A stretch of DNA of 6,514 bases from Thermoplasmata archaeon (GCA_021797025.1 JAKAAK010000186.1:1-6514); one strand, 5' to 3'. Counted from the stretch's first letter, positions 1 through 6,439 are shown. Notes: generated from the sequence alone by a model not told the origin. Numbers and translations: made by a program.

Positions 1-53
1 TCGGAGTCTCAGGCTCCCAAAGCCCGTAGGATACCAAGCTACCCCACAGCCCC
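1..53 (-). tRNA. tRNA-Pro (anticodon UGG), 3' part cut off by the window edge
   Basis: Read on the minus strand from 53, the sequence folds as the 5' two thirds of a tRNA. It has a 7-base acceptor strand GGGGCTG (53-47), then TG, and a D arm with the loop AGCTTGGTA. The anticodon stem CGGGC/GCCTG (26-22 with 14-10, one G-U pair) closes the 7-base loop TTTGGGA. The anticodon is TGG at 19-17, which reads proline codons. The variable loop and the first T-stem bases follow before the window ends, so the T arm, acceptor 3' strand and any encoded CCA are not visible. No intron is seen at the usual 37/38 position. The overall pattern, including the D arm and TTTGGGA loop, resembles other archaeal tRNA-Pro genes as I know them. 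It lies 38 bases downstream of cydB on the same strand and appears to have its own promoter. Confidence 0.93.
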
Positions 54-68
54 TTGCATGTACAGTTT

Positions 69-73
69 AAAAA
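69..73 (-). terminator. Possible oligo-T terminator after cydB
   Basis: The minus strand carries TTTTT about 19 bases past the cydB stop codon. Archaeal RNA polymerase often terminates at such T-runs without a hairpin. The run lies between the tRNA TATA box and the tRNA 5' end, so it could also be only part of the AT-rich promoter spacer. Confidence 0.3.
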
Positions 74-75
74 GG

Positions 76-84
76 TATTTAAAA
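76..84 (-). promoter_or_regulatory. Candidate TATA box for tRNA-Pro
   Basis: The minus strand reads TTTTAAATA, centred 27 bases upstream of the first tRNA base (53). That is the usual distance from an archaeal TATA box to the transcription start. It sits just after the cydB stop codon, so the tRNA can be transcribed independently of cydAB. No clear BRE element is visible upstream. Confidence 0.5.
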
Positions 85-91
85 TTTATAT

Positions 92-1165
92 TTATTGCTT
101 TGGCGCTGCACTTTTCTTTTCCTCGGGGTGCTTCGGTATAAGACCTGCTATTCTGTGGTTTGATACATAGCCGTAATAAATCATCATCAGAACAAGCCAT
201 AAACCGCCGATAAGAGAGATGAGGAATGCGAGGTATTCCATGGATGAGTCCGTTGTAACCGCAGGTATGTATGCAGAAATATTCGCATTACCGAACACGT
301 AAGGATATTCTCTCAGCTCAATGAATGTCAGTGCAATTATTGTAACAAGTATTATAAATGGCTTATACGATGCTATATTGTTTGTCTGCTTGAATGCATA
401 AAGTATAGGAATGATTAATGCAAGTATTATGGGTATTACTATAAGAGCGGAATTTTCTGTATAATCTTTTGCTGTAATAGAATAATAAGATGGCATGAAT
501 ATTGCGAGTCCTACTATAACAAGCATAAGTGGTAAAAATCTACCAATTGCGGAATTTATATCCGTGAGCCTGTAAAATACCATGCCTATACCGTTTGCTA
601 AGACCAATGCACCGATGATGAATCCTATGACACCAAGATTAGAATAGAATGCATTGAAATTTGTATAACTGGATGAATATGGTATGGGCGATTCTGTTCC
701 GAATCCATAAAGATGCACGCCGTAACCGCTGGATATTGCTGCCAGTATGGATAAGGCCATGATGCCCATTATAAATGTAGCAATAGTATATACAATATAT
801 AACTTTCTCTCATCGAAGTGCTTATTTTCATGCCATACAAACTCTGCATATATGATAAATGAGTTTCTGACAACAAGGAAAAATATGAATACTGCAAATA
901 AAGGAAACAGTGCGTATGATATGGATGGCATAAGGGTGGGAATAATATTCTCCATATCAACAAGCCAGAGCACAAAGAATGTTCCAACTACTTCCCAGAC
1001 TGGGACAATGTATGAGAGAACATTAATTCTGGTTTTGTCACTCTTAAATTTTGTCGCTATGGGAACGACTGCCATTAATTCTGTTGAAAACATGGTAACC
1101 ATGGAAGCTATTACTACCATCAAATATAACACATCAAAATTTATGCCGTAAAGTAAATTTGTCAT
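92..1165 (-). CDS. cydB: Cytochrome bd-type quinol oxidase subunit II (CydB-like)
   Basis: This is a 357-residue integral membrane protein with nine hydrophobic segments (roughly 11-36, 48-70, 78-104, 121-146, 174-197, 209-226, 239-257, 267-284 and 309-334) and a short charged C-terminal tail. It is called CydB from its position directly after cydA, its size and its helix count. By-eye similarity supports this: P-x-W57-E58 in the second helix matches the PHWD segment of bacterial CydB (Trp57-Asp58 in E. coli, from memory), and Glu29 lies near the conserved acidic residues of helix 1. In the oxidase, subunit II pairs with CydA and helps shape the proton path and haem pocket. Overall the sequence is far from bacterial CydB, as is common for archaeal homologues. 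The ATG at 1165 is supported by the Shine-Dalgarno GAGGTGA ending 5 bases upstream. That site includes the cydA stop codon, so translation is probably coupled. The next gene downstream is tRNA-Pro. Confidence 0.8.
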   Translation of the reverse strand: MTNLLYGINFDVLYLMVVIASMVTMFSTELMAVVPIATKFKSDKTRINVLSYIVPVWEVVGTFFVLWLVDMENIIPTLMPSISYALFPLFAVFIFFLVVRNSFIIYAEFVWHENKHFDERKLYIVYTIATFIMGIMALSILAAISSGYGVHLYGFGTESPIPYSSSYTNFNAFYSNLGVIGFIIGALVLANGIGMVFYRLTDINSAIGRFLPLMLVIVGLAIFMPSYYSITAKDYTENSALIVIPIILALIIPILYAFKQTNNIASYKPFIILVTIIALTFIELREYPYVFGNANISAYIPAVTTDSSMEYLAFLISLIGGLWLVLMMIYYGYVSNHRIAGLIPKHPEEKKSAAPKQ

Positions 1166-1170
1166 TTAGT

Positions 1171-1177
1171 TCACCTC
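1171..1177 (-). promoter_or_regulatory. Shine-Dalgarno site of cydB overlapping the cydA stop codon
   Basis: The minus strand reads GAGGTGA, complementary to the conserved 3' end of 16S rRNA, with a 5-base spacer (ACTAA) before the cydB ATG. The TGA in the motif is the cydA stop codon, a layout that favours translational coupling and 1:1 subunit output. Confidence 0.75.
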
Positions 1178-2691
1178 ATCCCTGCCTTTGCTGAAATGCC
1201 TTTTCTGCTCTTTCTTTCCTCTTCCATTTTTATATCGTCTTCTCCCAGTTTGAGGTCTTCCTCAACATTTGAAAGTTTCATTACCTTTCCTGCGAAATAG
1301 AAAGTCACGGGGAATATAATTATGTAGAATATGATAATAGCTATACCCAGAGGAAATACTATTGGAGATGTTGATGCCGCCTGGGCTATCGTCATGGTAC
1401 CGTACTGAGGGATACCATTAATTACTAACAAATGTCCATTCACCATTACACCACCAGGTGTTGGAGATCTTATAATATACGGTACCCTGCCAACTTCCGC
1501 GGTATACCATCCATCTTCCATGGTAAATACTCCCATTATTGCAACAGCTATACCGCCCAGAAGGGTGAGTTTATTGCTCAAAGGGTCTTTCTTTCTGAAG
1601 TATTGAACTACCACATATAACCAGTAGAACCCCATTAAAACCCCGAACCCTACCATGAGGTCAAGGGTGTCATGAACAATGTATGGAGGCCATACACCGT
1701 AATCAGTAACTCCATTATACGTGGTTAATGGTATCAACCCCGGAATACTACCCTTACCGAATGTTGTTGGGAATGCCAGCAATGACTGGGCATATGGAAG
1801 TGAAAGAGAATATGACAACTTATGATTAATGAGGACACCGAAAAGACGTTCCGGTGCCATGGTGGCAAATGATGTTCCGACTGTAGCATGTAGATCTAAT
1901 TCCAGAGCAGTGTATTTTATTGGCTCTATTACCATTAGAGTCGATAATTCATCGGATCCTGTAATTCCTAGATATATTATATCTAGTATCATGAATACCG
2001 CAGCTATGTTTATTCCTCTCCTGTAAATCATTTTTTCAGGCATATTCTTTGTCTTCATATATTTATATATTAGATAGCCCAATATCATGGCAATGCCTGC
2101 ATAGTATACTGCACCAGACATGTGAAGTTCTTCAGCCGCCGTTGACGCAGTAATAAATGGCGCAAATGCGTTCACATCTGTAACCTTTCCGGTAGTCAGA
2201 TACGTTGCCACGTTGAATCCATTTGGCGTGTTCATCCATGCATTTATTTCTGTAACTGTGAAAGCTGATAAGTATGTCCCTATAGTAACTGCAAGGCTCA
2301 AACCCCAGTGTTCCCACCTGTTCTTGAAATCCTTCCAGAAATATACATACATTGGAAGGGCTATAGCCTCCAGAAGGAATGAAAATACTTCCACATAGAA
2401 TGGGCCCATGGAAACTTCCCCTACTAACTTCATGAACGTTGGCCAAAAAAGGAATAACTCCATTGCCATGACGGTTCCGGAAGCGGTGCCCACAGCAAAG
2501 AAAATAACCAAGGCTTTTGATAATTTATATGCTAGCGTATCATAATATTTATCCTTCTTTTTCAGTGCAAGGAATTCTGCAATTGTAACCATAATTGCCA
2601 GACCCATGCTGAGGGACACCAACAGTATATGCGAAGAGATTGTATAAGCGAACATTGCACTATCCCATACAGGGTATGATATGTTGAACAT
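1171..2691 (-). CDS. cydA: Cytochrome bd-type quinol oxidase subunit I (CydA)
   Basis: This is the haem-carrying subunit of a quinol oxidase that reduces O2 to water at the cell membrane. It has 506 residues and nine predicted helices (about 13-43, 58-82, 95-119, 129-148, 191-211, 224-246, 341-364, 375-392 and 443-466), plus a charged C-terminal tail. By-eye alignment to E. coli CydA finds the key residues. His21 matches the His19 haem ligand, His190 and Met346 match the haem b558 ligands His186 and Met393, and Glu392 matches the haem b595 ligand Glu445. Glu101 and Glu108 match the paired helix-3 glutamates. The quinol-site residues Lys252/Glu257 correspond to K259 and E264. The region between helices 6 and 7 is short (about 95 residues), so it lacks the long Q-loop insertion. 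The signature GRQPW motif reads GRVPY here (401-405). The ATG at 2691 places His21 at the expected distance from the N-terminus. No Shine-Dalgarno is present; a TATA box about 31 bases upstream implies a leaderless or very short-leader mRNA. Confidence 0.94.
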   Translation of the reverse strand: MFNISYPVWDSAMFAYTISSHILLVSLSMGLAIMVTIAEFLALKKKDKYYDTLAYKLSKALVIFFAVGTASGTVMAMELFLFWPTFMKLVGEVSMGPFYVEVFSFLLEAIALPMYVYFWKDFKNRWEHWGLSLAVTIGTYLSAFTVTEINAWMNTPNGFNVATYLTTGKVTDVNAFAPFITASTAAEELHMSGAVYYAGIAMILGYLIYKYMKTKNMPEKMIYRRGINIAAVFMILDIIYLGITGSDELSTLMVIEPIKYTALELDLHATVGTSFATMAPERLFGVLINHKLSYSLSLPYAQSLLAFPTTFGKGSIPGLIPLTTYNGVTDYGVWPPYIVHDTLDLMVGFGVLMGFYWLYVVVQYFRKKDPLSNKLTLLGGIAVAIMGVFTMEDGWYTAEVGRVPYIIRSPTPGGVMVNGHLLVINGIPQYGTMTIAQAASTSPIVFPLGIAIIIFYIIIFPVTFYFAGKVMKLSNVEEDLKLGEDDIKMEEERKSRKGISAKAGMR

Positions 2692-2718
2692 GTTTATCTT
2701 TATTAAATTACAAAATCA

Positions 2719-2726
2719 TATTTAAA
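2719..2726 (-). promoter_or_regulatory. Candidate TATA box of cydAB
   Basis: The minus strand reads TTTAAATA preceded by TACC. It is centred about 31 bases before the cydA ATG, predicting a transcript that starts 0 to 7 bases ahead of the start codon. The lack of a Shine-Dalgarno at cydA fits this. Confidence 0.5.
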
Positions 2727-2755
2727 GGTAATTTTGTACTGAGAGATACATAAAT

Positions 2756-2771
2756 TAATGAAGTATCATTA
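2756..2771. promoter_or_regulatory. Perfect 6+4+6 dyad upstream of the cydAB promoter, possible operator
   Basis: TAATGA and TCATTA form an exact inverted repeat around the spacer AGTA, about 30 bases upstream of the cydA TATA box. Two further CAT-N4-ATG units lie at 2767-2776 and 2787-2796, exactly 20 bases (about two helical turns) apart. Placement upstream of BRE/TATA would suit an activator of an oxidase operon. The region is very AT-rich, so chance symmetry is a real possibility. Confidence 0.25.
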
Positions 2772-2803
2772 TTATGAATATTTAGTCATATTAATGGAAT
2801 TAC

Positions 2804-2808
2804 AAAAA
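2804..2808 (-). terminator. Oligo-T terminator candidate after mqnD
   Basis: The minus strand has TTATTTTTG within 11 bases of the mqnD stop codon. No stem precedes it, which is normal for archaeal T-run termination. It would separate mqnD transcription from cydAB. Confidence 0.4.
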
Positions 2809-2812
2809 TAAA

Positions 2813-3628
2813 TTAAACTATGGTGGGTATAAACGGTTTAATAATATTCTTGTCCGCGGCTCTTTTATAATACAGATTTAATGCCTGTCTGCCCTTTTCT
2901 CCGAAATCAATCGAAAGATCGTTTACGTACATCAAGATAAATCTCTTTTCCAGATCGAAATTATCGTATCTTGAATACTTCATGGCGTATTTGACAGCGT
3001 CGTTCTGATGTTCCTGCGCATATTTTATAGAATTTTCAAAATCTTTCTTATATTTCAGTTTATCCTCCAGAGGCATATTCTTTCTTATTGCATTAAATCC
3101 CAGTGGTATTGGTAGGTTTCCTGCATAATCCTTCCACTGATCATAGAGTTTTAAAACAGGAACAAGACCCTTATCCTGAAATGTTAGTTGCTCATCGTGT
3201 ATAATAATGCCTGCATCAACCTCATCATTCATAATTGAATTAACTATCTTGTCAAACCTGATCTCCTTGAATTCTCCGGCTTCTGGGGCAAACATTCTGT
3301 ATAACAGTTCAGCAGATGTGTACCTTCCTGGGGTGGCAATTATTTTACCCTTCAGATCCATATTCTTTTTGGCTATTACCAGAGGGCCGTAAGATAAGCC
3401 GAAACTTGCACCTGATGTGGTCAAATCATATATATTTGAAACATGCATGTAGCCGTTTGCCGATATTGCGGTTACATCGTATTTTCCGTCTATGGATTCT
3501 TTGTTGAGTGTTTCTATGTCCTTTACTATCTGTTCATAATCGAATGATGTTTCTATTTTATGTTCGAACATTGCGTAAAACATGAATGCGTCATCCGGAT
3601 CCGGTGTGTGTGCTATTATCATTTTCAT
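2813..3628 (-). CDS. mqnD: MqnD-like 1,4-dihydroxy-6-naphthoate synthase (futalosine menaquinone pathway)
   Basis: This 271-residue soluble protein belongs to the MqnA/MqnD family, which has a periplasmic-binding-protein fold but no signal peptide here, so it acts in the cytoplasm. MqnD cleaves cyclic dehypoxanthinyl futalosine to 1,4-dihydroxy-6-naphthoate. Features pointing to MqnD rather than MqnA are the N-terminal TPDPDDAFMFYA segment (8-19), SYGPLVIA (79-86), the ATPGRYTSAELL segment (98-109), IIIHDEQLTF (141-150) with His144 at the position of the catalytic histidine of characterised MqnD, and LPIPLGFNAI further on. The length is typical for the family. The ATG at 3628 is used; a second ATG two codons later (3622) is also possible. 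No Shine-Dalgarno is visible. The gene is separated by 73 bases from the upstream DUF35 gene and by 121 bases from cydA, so it may be its own unit. Its neighbour is a quinol oxidase that would use the menaquinol it helps make. Confidence 0.85.
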   Translation of the reverse strand: MKMIIAHTPDPDDAFMFYAMFEHKIETSFDYEQIVKDIETLNKESIDGKYDVTAISANGYMHVSNIYDLTTSGASFGLSYGPLVIAKKNMDLKGKIIATPGRYTSAELLYRMFAPEAGEFKEIRFDKIVNSIMNDEVDAGIIIHDEQLTFQDKGLVPVLKLYDQWKDYAGNLPIPLGFNAIRKNMPLEDKLKYKKDFENSIKYAQEHQNDAVKYAMKYSRYDNFDLEKRFILMYVNDLSIDFGEKGRQALNLYYKRAADKNIIKPFIPTIV

Positions 3629-3649
3629 AAAATATAAATTACAACATGG

Positions 3650-3655
3650 TTAAAA
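3650..3655 (-). promoter_or_regulatory. Weak TATA-like element for mqnD
   Basis: The minus strand reads TTTTAA, centred about 24 bases before the mqnD ATG, the spacing expected for a leaderless archaeal transcript. The match to a TATA box is short. Better-looking AT stretches lie nearby (3631-3640 and 3690-3700) but at the wrong distance or with a longer leader. Confidence 0.28.
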
Positions 3656-3673
3656 GTGTTTTTTATTTATTTT

Positions 3674-3678
3674 AAAAA
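3674..3678 (-). terminator. Oligo-T terminator candidate ending the HMG-CoA synthase operon
   Basis: A TTTTT run occurs on the minus strand 23 bases after the stop codon of the DUF35 gene, inside a 73-base AT-rich gap before mqnD. It is a plausible archaeal intrinsic terminator with no hairpin. Confidence 0.35.
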
Positions 3679-3701
3679 TGAGTGTCTAAAATTTATAAAT
3701 A

Positions 3702-4109
3702 TTAATCTAAGTTCACTATGAACTTATATCCATACTCGATTATTCCACTATCACCATCCTGCCTTATCTTCCTGAATACCATGTGAACCTTTGTTCCGAT
3801 TTCAATATTTTCTTCTACGGAATCCACTATCTGGGCTGTTATAACCGGGCCCTCTGACAGTTTTATAAGTGCCAGTACGTAGGGAACCTGCCTTTTAAAA
3901 GACGGTGGGGCATCATGAACAACTGTGTATGATATGACCTCTCCTTTGCCGCTGAATTTTATCTTTTCCATCTTTCCTATGGATTCTCTGTGGCATTTGG
4001 GGCATATATCTCTCGGCGGAAAATACGAATTCCCGCAGTTTTTGCACTTATACCCTATAAGATTGTATCTGTATTCTGTTTCTCTCCATATTCTTGATAA
4101 TTCCGTCAT
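3702..4109 (-). CDS. DUF35 OB-fold/Zn-ribbon acyl-CoA-binding protein, partner of thiolase and HMG-CoA synthase
   Basis: This small cytoplasmic protein (135 residues from the ATG at 4109) has an N-terminal helix, a rubredoxin-like zinc ribbon with two CxxC knuckles (Cys22/Cys25 and Cys36/Cys39), and a C-terminal OB fold (about 50-135) containing GKGEVISYTVVH and a VPYVLALIKL segment. This is the standard DUF35 layout. In archaea a DUF35 protein bridges acetoacetyl-CoA thiolase and HMG-CoA synthase and shapes a shared CoA-binding site, as shown for the Methanothermococcus thermolithotrophicus complex. The gene order here matches that role. The chosen ATG has the Shine-Dalgarno GGGTGA 5 bases upstream and begins one base after the thiolase stop. 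A GTG at 4118 would add three residues, but it lies inside that Shine-Dalgarno and has none of its own. DUF35 proteins also partner steroid-type aldolases, so the partner's chemistry matters. Confidence 0.9.
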   Translation of the reverse strand: MTELSRIWRETEYRYNLIGYKCKNCGNSYFPPRDICPKCHRESIGKMEKIKFSGKGEVISYTVVHDAPPSFKRQVPYVLALIKLSEGPVITAQIVDSVEENIEIGTKVHMVFRKIRQDGDSGIIEYGYKFIVNLD

Positions 4110-4110
4110 T

Positions 4111-5274
4111 TTATTCACCCAGTATATGAATTATAGATGATGCCCCTGTTCCGGCCATATTATGTAGCAATGCATACCGTGCATCCTTTATCTGGTTGTC
4201 TCCAGCTTTTCCCATTAACTGCCGATAGGCGTCAACTGCCTGGCCGACTCCAACCGCACCGTATGGATCCCCCTTTGCCTTCAGACCACCAGATGGATTC
4301 ACAGGTAAACGCCCATCAAGTTTAATATCATCATATACCATTTTGTTTGCCTTACCTTTTTCTGCAAACCCTAGGTCTTCAAGCTCCAGTAAACCATATA
4401 TTGAGAAAGAATCGTGTACCTCCATGAATGAAATACCATCCCTCTTTATTCCAGCCTTCCTGAATGCCTTTTCGGCGGCAAGTTTTGTGGATGTCAGTGT
4501 GTATATTGACTGTCTTGACCCCACAGACAGATAATCCTCTGCAACTGCCGAACTCAGTATATGCACTCCCTCCTTCTTGTTCTTCTTCATATAATTTTCA
4601 GAGGCAAGTACTACTGCAGCAGCACCGTCGCTGAGGGGGGAGCAATCCATCATATTAAGCGGGTCTGCCACTGCTGTTGCGTTCATGGCCTGCTGTAGCG
4701 TCAGTTTGTTTCTGAACTGTGCATCAGGATTTTTTGAACCGTTCAGATGGTCATTAATAGAAAACATGGATAGTGCTTCCTTATCAACGTTGAAATCATG
4801 CATATATTTTCTGGCTATCAGTGCCGCCATGGCAGCCGGAGTGGCACCGAAAAATGCTTCCCATTCACGATCAAGTATTGATGATGACTTTTCAAGTATG
4901 TCACTGCCGTGTATATCTGTCATTTTCTCAACTCCCCCGACCACAACAACATCATATTCCCCTGATTTTATAGAAAGATATGCATCTCTCAGGGCAGCTG
5001 CACCTGATGCTGTAGAGGATTCTACCCTCAATGCTGGAATTCCATCCGCAGACAGGCCTGAGAAATCGGCTATCAATGCCCCTATATTTTCCTGATTGTT
5101 TATGATACCTGCCATGGAGTTGGCACCGTAAATGGCATCCACATCCCTTGAATATATACCTGCATTTTCTATTGCCTTTAATCCGGCCTCCACTGCCAGG
5201 TTCCTCAGTGATTTGTCCCACAATTCCCCGAATTTTGTTTCTCCCGCTCCAATAATATATACCTCATTACTCAA
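4111..5274 (-). CDS. Thiolase-family protein (acetoacetyl-CoA thiolase homologue) lacking the usual Cys and His catalytic residues
   Basis: The fold and length (387 residues from TTG 5274) match archaeal SCP-x/acetyl-CoA C-acetyltransferase proteins. The start [15 protein letters not shown], the segment [56 protein letters not shown] and the C-terminal [16 protein letters not shown] are all family landmarks. In a working thiolase an active-site Cys in a CASG motif takes the acetyl group; here that motif reads TASG, with Thr88 (codon ACA at 5013-5011). The GHPxGA histidine is Asp336 in GDPYGA (codon GAT at 4269-4267). The HDSF histidine (His287) and the C-terminal His371-Asn372 remain. The reading frame is intact and otherwise well kept, so this is not a decayed gene. 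It lies between HMG-CoA synthase and DUF35, the place of the acetoacetyl-CoA thiolase in archaeal complexes. TTG 5274 has GGGTGA 5 bases upstream and overlaps the synthase stop by 8 bases; GTG 5283 (390 residues) is the alternative start. Thiolase activity is doubtful: it may be a scaffold or catalyse another reaction. Confidence 0.88.
   Translation of the reverse strand: MSNEVYIIGAGETKFGELWDKSLRNLAVEAGLKAIENAGIYSRDVDAIYGANSMAGIINNQENIGALIADFSGLSADGIPALRVESSTASGAAALRDAYLSIKSGEYDVVVVGGVEKMTDIHGSDILEKSSSILDREWEAFFGATPAAMAALIARKYMHDFNVDKEALSMFSINDHLNGSKNPDAQFRNKLTLQQAMNATAVADPLNMMDCSPLSDGAAAVVLASENYMKKNKKEGVHILSSAVAEDYLSVGSRQSIYTLTSTKLAAEKAFRKAGIKRDGISFMEVHDSFSIYGLLELEDLGFAEKGKANKMVYDDIKLDGRLPVNPSGGLKAKGDPYGAVGVGQAVDAYRQLMGKAGDNQIKDARYALLHNMAGTGASSIIHILGE
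4115..4120 (-). promoter_or_regulatory. Shine-Dalgarno site of the DUF35 gene, inside the end of the thiolase gene
   Basis: The minus strand reads GGGTGA, built from the last Gly-Glu codons of the thiolase. It is followed by the 5-base spacer ATAAA and ATG at 4109. This decides the start in favour of ATG 4109 over GTG 4118. Confidence 0.65.
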
Positions 5275-6322
5275 GACTTTCACCCATAATAATTATTTTT
5301 CTGAACTTTGTGTACATTGCATAATCAATAAATTTAACATTTTCAATCATTTTTCTCACACCTGGTGCATTTTCACGCTTATAGGTTTTCATATTGTCGG
5401 TTACGGTTATATCGAAGGCATCTGAACCTGCTCCAGAACCAAAAGACACCGCAAGTATTCTATCTCCAGGCTTTGCCTCATCAAGTATGGCTGAAAGCCC
5501 AGTCATTGTAGACCCGGAATATGTATTTCCTATATATGGAGTCAGTAACCCTGTCTTATACTGTTCCTCTGTGAAACTCAGTATCTTTGCAGCCCTTGTG
5601 GGGAATTTGCCGTTGGGCTGGTGGAAAACCACGTAATCATAATCACTGCTTTTTGTGCCCATTCTGGACATCATGGCCTTTGATGCGGCAACCACATGCT
5701 TGAAATATCCTGGCTCTCCGGTAAATCTCTCACCGTGCCTCGGATAGGGCTCTCCCTCTCTTCTCCAGAAATCAGGGGTATCTGTTGATACTGATAATGT
5801 GTCATTGATTTCTGCTATAACATCCTCCTTGCCAATAAGCATTGCTGTTCCACCCGCGGATGCACTGTATTCAAGCGCATCGCCCGGGGCTCCCTGTGAT
5901 GTATCTGATCCTATGGCTAATCCATATTTTATATAATTTGCATCAACCATTGCTTTTACATTCTGCATTCCAGCAGTACCGGCCTTGCATGCAAATTCAT
6001 AATCGGCTGCAAAGTATTCTAGTGGCATTCCTATTGCGGCTGCAACAACAGTTGCTGTTGGCTTTACAGCATATGGATGGGATTCTGAGCCCACATAAAT
6101 TGCACCTATATCGTGAGGGTTTATCTTCTTTCTTTTCAGAGCATTCCTTGCTGCCTCCACAGAAATTGTGGCAACGTCCTCATCAGGTGCAGGCACAGAT
6201 TTGCTTAATATAAAAAGATTGTTTTTCATTTTTTCCGGATCATCGCCCCATATTCTGGCAATTTCTTCAGGTTTAATCCGGTATATTGGGACATACGAGC
6301 CATAACTAACTATTCCAGACAT
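5267..6322 (-). CDS. Hydroxymethylglutaryl-CoA synthase, archaeal type
   Basis: This cytoplasmic enzyme condenses acetyl-CoA with acetoacetyl-CoA to HMG-CoA, the step that commits carbon to the mevalonate pathway and archaeal isoprenoid lipids. The 351 residues match the usual archaeal length. The thiolase-like fold shows the expected landmarks: [19 protein letters not shown] near the start, [35 protein letters not shown] with the catalytic Glu80, [10 protein letters not shown] with nucleophile Cys112, [40 protein letters not shown] with His234, GNTYSGS (265-271), and [12 protein letters not shown] near 293-304. The Glu/Cys/His triad is therefore complete, unlike the neighbouring thiolase. 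It is the first gene of a three-gene operon with the thiolase and DUF35 genes. No Shine-Dalgarno precedes ATG 6322; a TATA box 24 bases upstream implies a leaderless mRNA. The last codons double as the Shine-Dalgarno of the thiolase gene. Confidence 0.96.
   Translation of the reverse strand: MSGIVSYGSYVPIYRIKPEEIARIWGDDPEKMKNNLFILSKSVPAPDEDVATISVEAARNALKRKKINPHDIGAIYVGSESHPYAVKPTATVVAAAIGMPLEYFAADYEFACKAGTAGMQNVKAMVDANYIKYGLAIGSDTSQGAPGDALEYSASAGGTAMLIGKEDVIAEINDTLSVSTDTPDFWRREGEPYPRHGERFTGEPGYFKHVVAASKAMMSRMGTKSSDYDYVVFHQPNGKFPTRAAKILSFTEEQYKTGLLTPYIGNTYSGSTMTGLSAILDEAKPGDRILAVSFGSGAGSDAFDITVTDNMKTYKRENAPGVRKMIENVKFIDYAMYTKFRKIIIMGESLE
5280..5285 (-). promoter_or_regulatory. Shine-Dalgarno site of the thiolase gene, inside the end of the HMG-CoA synthase gene
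   Basis: The minus strand reads GGGTGA followed by the 5-base spacer AAGTC and TTG at 5274. The motif and spacing equal those at the DUF35 start and nearly equal those at cydB. This favours the TTG start, because GTG 5283 falls inside the motif and has no Shine-Dalgarno before it. Confidence 0.55.
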
Positions 6323-6342
6323 AAGTGGATAGTATTAGGAAA

Positions 6343-6350
6343 TATATAAA
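6343..6350 (-). promoter_or_regulatory. TATA box of the HMG-CoA synthase operon
   Basis: The minus strand reads TTTATATA, an excellent archaeal TATA match, centred 24 bases before the A of the ATG at 6322. Transcription would start at or next to the start codon, giving a leaderless mRNA. Confidence 0.65.
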
Positions 6351-6439
6351 AATTCACGTTATATACTTCGTTGATTACCGATTTCACCATATTCTTTATT
6401 ATCTTAAGGATAAGTAATTTAAAAGGTTTATTAAAAATA

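Noticed and set aside
747..1151. Open frame of about 134 codons on the plus strand
   Set aside because: Antisense to the N-terminal half of cydB; its hydrophobic stretches mirror the membrane helices on the other strand, and no start signal is visible.
3631..3640. AATTTATATT on the minus strand as the mqnD promoter
   Set aside because: A good TATA-like match but only about 7 bases from the ATG; transcription would start inside the gene, past both possible start codons.
4685..5095. Open frame of about 136 codons on the plus strand
   Set aside because: Fully antisense to the thiolase-family gene, with no recognisable motif and no promoter or Shine-Dalgarno; a shadow of the coding strand.
4111..5283. 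Reading the thiolase as a pseudogene because of its missing catalytic residues
   Set aside because: The frame is uninterrupted, the rest of the fold is well kept, and its junctions with both neighbours carry intact coupled translation signals, so it looks to be under selection.
5842..6213. Open frame of about 123 codons on the plus strand
   Set aside because: Antisense to HMG-CoA synthase, rich in Leu/Gln/His in the way of shadow frames, with no family resemblance.
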